Source: Beijerinckiaceae bacterium
GTDB lineage: Bacteria > Pseudomonadota > Alphaproteobacteria > Rhizobiales > Beijerinckiaceae
Length of the DNA stretch: 48,322 bases
Reading direction: 5' to 3'
NCBI GenBank assembly: GCA_030684835.1
Contig: JAUXWZ010000160.1
Span: 1 to 48,322 of the forward strand
This document shows positions 41,786-48,322 of the stretch, one piece after another. The position numbers were made by a program, and so were the translations under genes. The notes beneath the pieces were generated by a model. That model had not been told where the DNA came from. It did no database searches and saw only the letters and a list, made by a program, of their open reading frames with translations. Within the stretch, counting starts at the first letter, position 1. Each line of letters starts with the position of its first letter.

Positions 41786-41980
41786 ATGTCGAACGCACAT
41801 ATTGACGATTTAATTCTCATGCGAGACCTCCTTGTGGAAGACCGCCGGGGCAAGGTCAAAGTGATGCTCACCTCCCGGCCCGGTTCAATTGGGTCGCAAT
41901 TTCACGATAATTTGGTGCGCCTTCAGGCTGCTATTTCAGCCGTTGATGACGCGATTGCAGATGAACGTGCGCTCCTATAA
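41786..41980 (+). CDS. Small helical hypothetical protein (64 aa)
   Basis: The product MSNAHIDDLILMRDLLVEDR has an amphipathic first helix, a GKVKVMLTSRPGSIGSQFHD linker and a second helix NLVRLQAAISAVDDAIADER. The two-helix shape suggests a helical hairpin. GGAAAG about five bases before the ATG serves as binding site. A hairpin followed by TTTTT (about 42035-42075) may be its terminator. No family recognised. Confidence 0.55.
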   Translation: MSNAHIDDLILMRDLLVEDRRGKVKVMLTSRPGSIGSQFHDNLVRLQAAISAVDDAIADERALL

Positions 41981-42023
41981 CCGCTGCGCCCCAAGGCGGC
42001 GCGGTAGCCAAGTTATAGGCGTC

Positions 42024-42090
42024 CATTAGGGGGTACGGAACGGGCGCACGGCTGGTCTGACCGGCATCCGTTTTTGTTGGCCCCCTAATG
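42024..42090. repeat. Nested inverted repeats between convergent genes, probable bidirectional terminator
   Basis: CATTAGGGGG (42024-42033) is perfectly inverted as CCCCCTAATG (42081-42090). Inside, ACGGA (42035-42039) pairs with TCCGT (42067-42071), which is followed by TTTTG. A further GCTGG/CCGGC pair closes the centre. The inner structure plus T-run fits a terminator for the 41786 gene. The outer arms lie just past the esterase stop on the other strand and could serve it. Confidence 0.45.
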
Positions 42091-42107
42091 AGAACCGCCC
42101 GACGAAG

Positions 42108-43349
42108 CTAGAGTCGATTCTTCAGAAAGAAGCGCAGCATCTCGCGGCTGGCGTCAGGGCCACGAGGTTCTGTATAGGAACCCGCGTCGCTGCCGCCCGA
42201 CCACGCATGGCCGACGCCGTGAAGGAGCCAATGCTCAAAGATTGCATGTCCGTCTTCGTCCGCGTGAACGGTGCACGTATACATCGTCCCTTCGGGAGCT
42301 TCGCCCCGCCTGACTGTCGTCTGGAGATCGACGCCCGCTTTCGCTTGATCAATCACGTGCACACCATTGATCGGACTGACCGTCCCGTCGCCGTCTCCGT
42401 GAAACACGATCGTTGGAACAGGACCGCCGTGCCGGCGTGATCGTGCGCTAGGGCCTGACGAGCCATTTCGCATTGCTGCAAATGCGCTTTGCATGTCGCT
42501 GGCAGCCCCGCAGGCCAAACCGGAATGAACGCCGATGGCCGCATAGAGATCGGGATACGCGGCGCCCATGACCGCCGCCGTGGCTCCGCCTGCCGACAGG
42601 CCTGCGATAAACACACGTGCGGGGTCCACTGAGAACTCGCTTATAATCTGGCGGGTGATCCCAGCAATGAGTGATGGCTCGCCGCGATCCCGCTGCTGGT
42701 GGCCCGCATTAAACCAGTTCCAGCACTTGGACGGATTGGCAGATTGGTTCTGCGCCGGATAGGCGACCAGGAATGAATGCTCCTCAGCTAGTTCATTCAT
42801 CCGGGTTCCGGCGGCAAAGTCGTCGGGTGATTGCGTGCAACCGTGCAGCATGATTACCAGCGGCGTCGATTGCCCGGTGTAATTGCTGGGCACATACAAT
42901 TTGTATGCGCGCTGACCCGCCTCGTTGCCGTAGCTTCGATCTGCGAACTGCGCTCCCTGTGGCAGTGGAACCGGGCCGCGGCCTGTAGCGGACCTTCCCA
43001 TCGCCGGGAATCTCGGCATGGATCCGAGTTTCCCCAAGCCGTTTATGAGTCCATGGAGAGGCTTGCGGCCCAGGGCCGAACTTACGTTGCCGGTGGGCGG
43101 TGCGGTCGGTTGATCAGTCAATTGCGACGTCCACGAACCTCCCGTTGAGGAGGGCGGCGACATGTCGATCAAGGAGCCGGCGCCCTCGCTTGGGCCCTTG
43201 CTGGCGCCCTTCGGGCCGCATGTGCAATCGTCAGCGAATTTGTTCGGTTCGGGAACCTCCCCGCGCAGAACGGCGAGCGCCTCGTGCAGCCGCCCTTCAC
43301 GGGTCAGGCGGGTCGCCTCCGTCATGTCGATTTTCAGATGTGCCTTCAT
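42108..43349 (-). CDS. PHB depolymerase-family esterase (alpha/beta hydrolase)
   Basis: The 413-residue protein has a polar, Ser/Gly/Pro-rich N-terminal region (1-150) and then an alpha/beta hydrolase: oxyanion region VIMLHGCTQSPDDFAAGT, nucleophile Ser252 in FIAGLSAGGATAAV, Asp in VFHGDGDGTVSPIN, and His in LLHGVGHAWSGG. This is the pattern of LpqC/PhaZ-like (esterase_phb) enzymes that hydrolyse polyhydroxybutyrate oligomers or aromatic esters. No signal peptide was found, so it is likely cytoplasmic. The ATG at 43349 has AAAGGA seven bases upstream; a longer start at 43379 is less likely. It follows a CopG-type regulator gene by 100 bases on the same strand. Confidence 0.88.
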   Translation of the reverse strand: MKAHLKIDMTEATRLTREGRLHEALAVLRGEVPEPNKFADDCTCGPKGASKGPSEGAGSLIDMSPPSSTGGSWTSQLTDQPTAPPTGNVSSALGRKPLHGLINGLGKLGSMPRFPAMGRSATGRGPVPLPQGAQFADRSYGNEAGQRAYKLYVPSNYTGQSTPLVIMLHGCTQSPDDFAAGTRMNELAEEHSFLVAYPAQNQSANPSKCWNWFNAGHQQRDRGEPSLIAGITRQIISEFSVDPARVFIAGLSAGGATAAVMGAAYPDLYAAIGVHSGLACGAASDMQSAFAAMRNGSSGPSARSRRHGGPVPTIVFHGDGDGTVSPINGVHVIDQAKAGVDLQTTVRRGEAPEGTMYTCTVHADEDGHAIFEHWLLHGVGHAWSGGSDAGSYTEPRGPDASREMLRFFLKNRL

Positions 43350-43448
43350 AAGGGGGTCCTTTAGGTCGTGATATGGCAAGCTGCGAGCGTCGCCCGTCAG
43401 CCTCGTGAAGACGAATGGCGTTCAACAAGTATGGCGAAGCGCAATGCG

Positions 43449-43868
43449 TTAGCGGATACGATCGTGAAGCGCCGCTTTCACTGCGGCCGGCGCCTGCAGC
43501 GAGCCGAGTACGTGAAGGGAGGCGATCGTTGCGCGCGCAAGTTCGGGCGAGACGTCTGCCGCGATAACCGCCAGGCCCAAAACCTGGATGTGAAGCATCT
43601 CGCCCGCCTCTTGAAGCGCCAGCAGGTCGTCCCGGCTGAAGCGACGCAGACCCAGGTCAAGTTGATGCCTTGCGACGGATTGCTTTACCGCCGCTGTGTG
43701 GCGATCAAGCTGCCTGCGGATGGCCGTGCGGATGAAGTCGGTGCGGTTGGAATAGAACCCTTCCTGCACCAGAAGGTCGATATGGCCAAGGTCAATATAG
43801 CCAAGGTTGATGGTGATCTTCTCGCTATCGGCTACCTTCGGCCGAATCTCTGGCCCCTCGCCCGTCAT
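43449..43868 (-). CDS. CopG/ribbon-helix-helix regulator linked to the esterase
   Basis: The 139-residue protein starts with an RHH unit: KITINLGYIDLGHIDLLVQE (strand and helix 1) and GFYSNRTDFIRTAIRRQLDR (turn and helix 2). A C-terminal domain of about 70 residues follows (IQVLGLAVIAADVSPELARA). Such long CopG-like proteins are typically found directly upstream of PHB-depolymerase-family esterase genes. AGGAGG five bases before the ATG at 43868 is a very strong binding site. The gene's start and ribosome-binding site lie within an evident operator (43868-43898), so autorepression is likely. Confidence 0.85.
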   Translation of the reverse strand: MTGEGPEIRPKVADSEKITINLGYIDLGHIDLLVQEGFYSNRTDFIRTAIRRQLDRHTAAVKQSVARHQLDLGLRRFSRDDLLALQEAGEMLHIQVLGLAVIAADVSPELARATIASLHVLGSLQAPAAVKAALHDRIR

Positions 43869-43898
43869 ACCATCCTCCTACCATCCGTCTGGATGGTA
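43868..43898. promoter_or_regulatory. Probable RHH operator (three TACCATCC arms)
   Basis: TACCATCC occurs at 43868-43875 and 43879-43886, 11 bases apart, and is inverted as GGATGGTA at 43891-43898. The last two form an 8-4-8 perfect palindrome. The arms are one helical turn apart, as expected for cooperative binding of ribbon-helix-helix dimers. They overlap the ribosome-binding site and first base of the CopG-like gene. Confidence 0.6.
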
Positions 43899-44066
43899 TA
43901 TGGGGCCTTCCGCACGTTACGCAAGGGCCACAAGTCCATGCCGGCTCGAGGCTTTTGGATCAACACGCTGTTTTATGCTCCTCCCGGTGGCGCGGGAATA
44001 GGCTCTGCCCCAACGGTTAAAGTCGAAGCGCGGCGAGCCTGCTGAACGCCTCCCCTTAGGGCCTCG

Positions 44067-44711
44067 CTATGGCAATCTCAGCACGGGCTCAATCCAGCCA
44101 TTTTGCTGCGCCTCGTTCAACATCCGCGCTAGCGCTGGGCCGGCAAGAAACAAAAGAGATTCAGCCAGTGTGCGAACAACGTTTGAGACCTGAACCTCAA
44201 TCCGCTCGCGATCTTCCGGCGCGCCGGTCGGCAGCCACCGGCGCACGCGCAAGCCATAGGATGCGAAGGCGGCTCCGAACTCCTCGGCCATCCGTTTTTC
44301 CTCAAGGCCCGCGACCCACTCGAGGAGGAGGAACGTAGCGAGCGTGAGCGCCAGCGCCATCGTGACCGAGCCAAAGGACAGCACCGCGCCGAACGTGGCT
44401 GACAACGTGCCCCCATAAAGAGGATTTCGCATCCGCGCGTAGGGGCCGCTCGTGACCAGCTCGCGCGTCTTGCGCCCAGCCACGTAGATCGCCGCCCAGG
44501 TTCGCAATAAGACGCCAGCGCCTATGAAAGCCAACGCTGCCGAAAAAATGACCGCGCCAGCGAGGCCGTCGCGGAATTGCGGCTCCACAAAAGCCAGCGC
44601 CACCGTCCCTAAGACAGCAACGAACATCAGCGCAGTCTTGCGGCGCGCCTGCACCAGCTGCAGCGGACGGCTGCCACTGCGTGAAGAGTCATTGCCTGTC
44701 GGCGAGATCAT
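44067..44711 (-). CDS. Isoprenylcysteine carboxyl methyltransferase-like membrane protein
   Basis: The 214-residue protein has four to five helices (TALMFVAVLGTVALAFVEPQ, AVIFSAALAFIGAGVLLRTW) and the ICMT/PEMT-like string ELVTSGPYARMRNPLYGGTL (the Gly-Pro-Tyr...R-x-P-x-Y SAM-binding pattern), then EWVAGLEEKRMAEEFG with the conserved E-x3-M. Family members methylate membrane lipids or prenylated cysteines with SAM; the bacterial substrate is usually unknown. The ATG at 44711 follows GAGGG by about five bases; the frame extends further upstream without likely coding content. No obvious operon partner. Confidence 0.82.
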   Translation of the reverse strand: MISPTGNDSSRSGSRPLQLVQARRKTALMFVAVLGTVALAFVEPQFRDGLAGAVIFSAALAFIGAGVLLRTWAAIYVAGRKTRELVTSGPYARMRNPLYGGTLSATFGAVLSFGSVTMALALTLATFLLLEWVAGLEEKRMAEEFGAAFASYGLRVRRWLPTGAPEDRERIEVQVSNVVRTLAESLLFLAGPALARMLNEAQQNGWIEPVLRLP

Positions 44712-44951
44712 CAAAACCCTCTTATCAGCAGCGTCCTCCGCTAAGAGACGTGAATCATCCTCTCTTGTTCCAATCCAAACCGTGCGGAGGCGCCGACGCT
44801 CGCGCCGCAATCGGAAGCACAGCGGTCATGAAGGCGGCGCTGTATGCCCCTTCTGAAACGAGGGCGGCAGGGTCGTCGTGGCGGCATGAGACTCACTCAG
44901 ACCATCATTCTTGCAACGCCGATAAGATAATATGACAAAGCTAATCGCTAA

Positions 44952-45680
44952 CTAGCTCTCTGGACGGAGCCCAGCGGAATCGCTGCGCAACGGCTGGCGA
45001 GAAGCGTCGCCGTCTTTCATGCTCGAAACGGGACGCACCGCATTGAATGGCAACTTGCCGGGCATGACCGCACCTCCCGAGACGACGAAGGTCATGGCAT
45101 CGTTAGTGGTCCAGTCAAGCCAGATCAATCGCGAGACCGGCACGAGTTCTACATAGCCGGAGGTTGGATTGGGCGTCGTCGGCACATAGACCGCCGCGAC
45201 CTCCTCCGCGGTGTCGCTCGTCACGTATGTAGCAGTGACGAGGCCCACGGCACGCATTTCCGAATTCGGAAATTCGATGAGCACGACCCGGCTGTTGTTG
45301 TTGCTGGTGTCGCCTTGCGTGCGGAAGGACTCGATCAAGCTGCGCGTGCCGCCATAGATGGTGCGCGCGAGTGGTACGGTGGTCATCAATCGGTCGAAGG
45401 CCTTCAGCAATCGGCGCCCAATTACGGCGTTCGTCGCAATGCCGATCAGAAAAAGGCCGAACACTACAATGACGACGGCGAGGATGGACTGAAACCAGGG
45501 AGCGTTGATGAGATCCGAGACTGGTTCCGAATAGGGCCTGACGCCCAAGGCGATCCCCCGCACGAGCGGCCGCCCGAGGCGCGTGAGTTGGTCCAGCAGA
45601 ATGCTCATCACCCAAAGGGTGATGAGCAATGGCACAACTGTCAGAAGTCCTGTCAGAACGCGCCGCCAGAAATGATCCAT
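44952..45680 (-). CDS. DUF502 membrane protein
   Basis: The 242-residue protein has two N-terminal helices (VLTGLLTVVPLLITLWVMSI, SILAVVIVVFGLFLIGIATN). The family pattern continues with PLARTIYGGTRSLIESFRTQ, RVVLIEFPNSEMRAVGLVTA and YVPTTPNPTSGYVELVPVSR. P-T-x-PNPTSG is the hallmark of DUF502. A cytoplasmic C-terminal half follows. Function unknown; often in envelope or stress islands. GGGAG lies 11 bases before the ATG, slightly far. Confidence 0.88.
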   Translation of the reverse strand: MDHFWRRVLTGLLTVVPLLITLWVMSILLDQLTRLGRPLVRGIALGVRPYSEPVSDLINAPWFQSILAVVIVVFGLFLIGIATNAVIGRRLLKAFDRLMTTVPLARTIYGGTRSLIESFRTQGDTSNNNSRVVLIEFPNSEMRAVGLVTATYVTSDTAEEVAAVYVPTTPNPTSGYVELVPVSRLIWLDWTTNDAMTFVVSGGAVMPGKLPFNAVRPVSSMKDGDASRQPLRSDSAGLRPES

Positions 45681-46192
45681 TCGATGTAAATCTCCCTCGG
45701 TTTCGCCTTCTGAAAGGCATCTATTCAGGCGGGGAGCGTTGTCCAGTCTCGCGCGGACCGACAGTGGCGGCTGACGTTCAATGACATGGGTTCGCAGGGG
45801 CTTGAAACGGCCTGCGGGGAGCTAGGCTGCCAGCTTCATCCCGACAGGGAACGAATAGCCTGAGTTTACGTTTGCTCTCTCGTATTGATGGAGTCCTGGA
45901 ATGCCTCTTCTTCTTCTGGCCGCTTGGCGCACCGGTGACAGGACGCTTGCTAACAAGGCCCTTCCCGCGTGGTCGCTCTCGAGCTGGGGCCGCTTGCGAC
46001 TAGTTTTGCTGAATGGATACTTTCCCGGCCGTAATATTGCGGATGTTTTTGGAAGGCGATTTTTCGCTGCAGCGCTTGAATCGGATCCTTTGATTTCAAT
46101 GCAGCGCGTCATGTGTGAGCGCTGATTTGTACGGGTGGCTATCCCGCGGCGGCCTTGCGGCTTCGGACCTCTAACCTGATTGGCGGCCCGCG
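45681..46192. other. Spacer with one weak plus-strand frame
   Basis: A 74-codon frame (45901-46125, MPLLLLAAWRTGDRTLANKA...) has GGAG seven bases upstream and a hydrophobic start, so it could be a real small gene, but it has no recognisable family. Nothing else is seen. Confidence 0.3.
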
Positions 46193-47470
46193 GTGAGCCT
46201 TTGGCGAAAATCCATCATTGCGGCAATCGGCAGTATGGCCGGTTTCATATTCGCAATCGTGCTTATCAACCTTAACCCAGATCGGCGGGAGCTCACGTCT
46301 CCGGTGCAGCACATGTATGGTGTTGCAGATCCACAATTCATCCAAACGATGAATGGATTGTTCGGATCGAACATTGTGCCGGGGAACCAGCTGCGAACGC
46401 TGGTGAACGGAGATCGCATTTTCCCAGATATGCTTGCTGCAATCTCCGCCGCCGAGACAACCATCACATTCGAGACGTTCATTTACTGGCGCGGTGAAAT
46501 CGCCAATCGATTTGCGCAGGCGCTTTCCGCCAAGGCCCGTTCAGGCGTTTCGGTGAAGGTTCTCCTGGATTGGGTTGGCTCTATCGAGATGGACACGGAT
46601 CTCGTGCGCCGGATGGAGGAAGCCGGGGTGGAGGTTTTCCGTTTTCGTCCGATACGTTGGTACACGCTGGACCGCATTAACAATCGAACGCACCGCAAGA
46701 TTCTGGTGGTCGACGGGCGTGTGGGGTTCACGGGTGGCGTCGGTATAGGAGATGAATGGACGGGTGATGCTCGGACGCCTGAGGAGTGGCGGGAAACTCA
46801 CTATCGCGTCGAGGGACCGGTCGTCGCATCCTTGCAGGCAGCCTTCGCGGAAAATTGGGTGGAAGCGACAGGCGAACTCATAAGGGGCGAAGGTTACTTT
46901 CCGCAACTCCAGGAGATTGGAGACAAGCGGGCTCAGGTCGTTATGAGTTCGAGCGGCACGCGTAACTCCATGCAACTTATGCTGATGACCGCGCTCGCGT
47001 CAGCCGAACACCGTATCCGAATCGGTATGGCTTACTTTGTTCCGGACGACCTTTCGAAAGCTCAACTTCTCGAAGCTCGCGGGCGTGGCGTGGAGATCGA
47101 CGTAATTCTCCCCGGACGGCATGCCGATCACCGGATCGTCCGCAAGGCGTCACGCCACTTTTGGGGCGAGCTACTTGCTGCGGGCGTTCGTATCCATGAA
47201 TTCGAGCCGACGATGTATCACCCCAAGGTCGTTATCGTTGATGAGACCTGGACGACAGTAGGATCGACAAACTTTGACGAGCGATCCTTCCGCCTGAACG
47301 ACGAAGCCAATCTGAACGTCACAGATCGGGCGTTTGCGCTGGAGCAGATCGCGATCTTTGACGCCGATCTTGCGAAGTCCCGGCAGGTCACCTTCGAGGA
47401 ATGGCGAAATCGCCCGCTGCTGGATAAAGCGCGCGATCGTGTTTGGAGTTGGTTGCGAGTTCAGCTGTGA
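46193..47470 (+). CDS. Cardiolipin synthase-like phospholipase D protein
   Basis: The 425-residue protein has one N-terminal helix (IIAAIGSMAGFIFAIVLINL) and two HKD motifs: H167-x-K169-x4-D174 in THRKILVVDGRVGFTGG and H343-x-K345-x4-D350 in YHPKVVIVDETWTTVGS, with TNFDERSFRLNDEAN after the second. This is the cardiolipin synthase (ClsB-like) arrangement, which transfers a phosphatidyl group at the inner membrane to make cardiolipin. A more general PLD function is possible. GTG is the first plausible start, with only weak GGCGG upstream. It is separate from its neighbours. Confidence 0.88.
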   Translation: MSLWRKSIIAAIGSMAGFIFAIVLINLNPDRRELTSPVQHMYGVADPQFIQTMNGLFGSNIVPGNQLRTLVNGDRIFPDMLAAISAAETTITFETFIYWRGEIANRFAQALSAKARSGVSVKVLLDWVGSIEMDTDLVRRMEEAGVEVFRFRPIRWYTLDRINNRTHRKILVVDGRVGFTGGVGIGDEWTGDARTPEEWRETHYRVEGPVVASLQAAFAENWVEATGELIRGEGYFPQLQEIGDKRAQVVMSSSGTRNSMQLMLMTALASAEHRIRIGMAYFVPDDLSKAQLLEARGRGVEIDVILPGRHADHRIVRKASRHFWGELLAAGVRIHEFEPTMYHPKVVIVDETWTTVGSTNFDERSFRLNDEANLNVTDRAFALEQIAIFDADLAKSRQVTFEEWRNRPLLDKARDRVWSWLRVQL

Positions 47471-48031
47471 GGAGCTGCAGCTGGGCATATAAATCGGCCT
47501 GCTGCCGAAGAAGTCGATCTGTCCTGCGGCCAAGTTGTGCGCGTATGCAAGTTATGCGCGCATGAAAGCGTCGCAACAATCCGCCTTTTGCCAGTGACGC
47601 TTAGGGCGCCAGCGAAGGACCGAGCAATGCATTCGTTGCCTAGCTTGCGGAACCACGCCCACGCGCCGGGGGTTAGCAGGAAGAGGCCGTAGTTGTAGCG
47701 GTCTGAGGTATGCACAAATGTAATATGTGCATCGCACACCAACCTCGGGACTTCAATCTCGGCACACTTGCATTAGCGTGATAAGGCGGCCGGAGCCGTC
47801 TAATTGAAAACATGCGTATGCGCGAAAAGGGATGCAAACATGGCCTGTAAAGCTCGACGTCGTCCCTCCTGGAAGCGTTGGAAGAAAATGCAGCGAGGAA
47901 TGTCGGCGAAAAGCCTTGGCGGCCTTCGACCGACAGATCGACAGAACCTCCACGCGCAAGGGCCATTGAACACCTAGTTTCGAGGCTGCTTGCTCCGCAA
48001 TCGGTCCAGGCCGAACAGGGAAGATCTTTAT
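47471..48031. other. Spacer, no confident gene
   Basis: On the minus strand a frame (47742 downward) reads DRYNYGLFLLTPGAWAWFRK, LGNECIARSFAGALSVTGKR but has no start signal or recognisable family. A GGGA about 12 bases before 48032 could act for the next gene. Confidence 0.35.
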
Positions 48032-48322
48032 ATGATGCATGTCGATATCCCGTCCCGCCAGGAATTCAGATCCTTGATCGACCTGCGAGAGGATGTCTGC
48101 GTCTCCATCTATCTCCAGACCACGCCGTTGTCGCACGAGAGCGACGCCAGCCGGATCGCGCTCAAAAACGCCATTCGCGAGGTTCGGACCCAGCTTCAGG
48201 AAGCTCAGGTTTCAACCGATCGCCAAGCCGCGGTTCTCCAACCAGTCGAGGCCTTGCTGGAAGACTACCGCTTCTGGCAATTCCAGGCGAGGAGTCTCGG
48301 AGTGTTGGCGACGCCCGATAGC
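48032..48322 (+). CDS. Start of a baeRF-type (archaeo-eukaryotic release-factor-like) protein, truncated by window end
   Basis: The first 97 codons read MMHVDIPSRQEFRSLIDLRE, DVCVSIYLQTTPLSHESDAS, RIALKNAIREVRTQLQEAQV, then EALLEDYRFWQFQARSLGVL, ATPDS and leave the window with no stop. The LIxxREDxCVSIYLPTTP...D..R..LKN...E...QL and DxxFWxxQxxSLAVFxTPD pattern is the N-terminal part of the bacterial archaeo-eukaryotic release factor-like (baeRF) proteins, predicted to act on stalled ribosomes. ATG codons at 48032 and 48035 are both possible. It continues the stress-related content of the right side. Confidence 0.75.
   Translation, partial: MMHVDIPSRQEFRSLIDLREDVCVSIYLQTTPLSHESDASRIALKNAIREVRTQLQEAQVSTDRQAAVLQPVEALLEDYRFWQFQARSLGVLATPDS

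Overview
The window looks like chromosomal DNA of an alphaproteobacterium, most likely in the Hyphomicrobiales (Rhizobiales). Supporting signs are its GC-rich codon use, an HWE-type histidine kinase, a GcrA-like zinc-ligand protein, an NdvB/ChvB-type beta-glucan synthase remnant, an Omp25-like barrel fragment, and the run of DUF3891, DUF4112, YidB and DUF502 genes. I cannot name the genus from sequence alone. I see no rRNA, tRNA or CRISPR array.

Left part (1-10.2 kb): a gene-poor, decaying region. A few small intact genes (a secreted peptide, a UspA-type protein, a dimeric alpha-beta barrel protein, short hypotheticals) sit among broken genes. The broken ones are an outer-membrane barrel tail, an ornithine cyclodeaminase split by one extra base, a D-2-hydroxyacid dehydrogenase fragment, a phage-associated gene with an internal stop, a fragment of cyclic beta-glucan synthase with two frameshifts, and an IS6-like transposase tail with an internal stop.

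Centre-left (10.2-17.8 kb): the most distinctive locus. A LysR regulator diverges from five co-oriented genes: a radical-SAM-like enzyme with an atypical cysteine spacing (C-x8-C-x2-C), an MmgE/PrpD-family protein, two TctC/Bug-type periplasmic binding proteins and an ornithine-cyclodeaminase/mu-crystallin-family protein. The remains of a third Bug protein follow. This looks like an inducible pathway for uptake and conversion of an unknown amino- or carboxylic acid. No TctA/TctB membrane partner is present in the window.

Middle (17.8-32 kb): small hypotheticals, a degenerate receiver protein, YihY/BrkB and AI-2E-type membrane proteins, a short GcrA-like protein, an MFS transporter, a His/Gly-rich secreted peptide, a membrane class III adenylate cyclase, a two-CBS protein, a flavohaemoglobin remnant, an AraC regulator divergent from a TTC38-like TPR protein, and an HWE sensor kinase.

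Right part (32-48.3 kb): a stress- and ion-homeostasis set. It holds a P2-type cation ATPase, a NhaP2-like K+/H+ antiporter, a tandem UspA protein, DUF3891, DUF4112, YidB and GlsB/YeaQ proteins, a second dimeric-barrel protein, a PHB-depolymerase-like esterase with its CopG/RHH regulator and a clear operator, an isoprenylcysteine-methyltransferase-like protein, DUF502, a cardiolipin-synthase-like phospholipase D protein, and the start of a baeRF-type protein that runs off the right edge. Together with the CBS and cyclase genes this suggests an envelope, ion and energy stress island.
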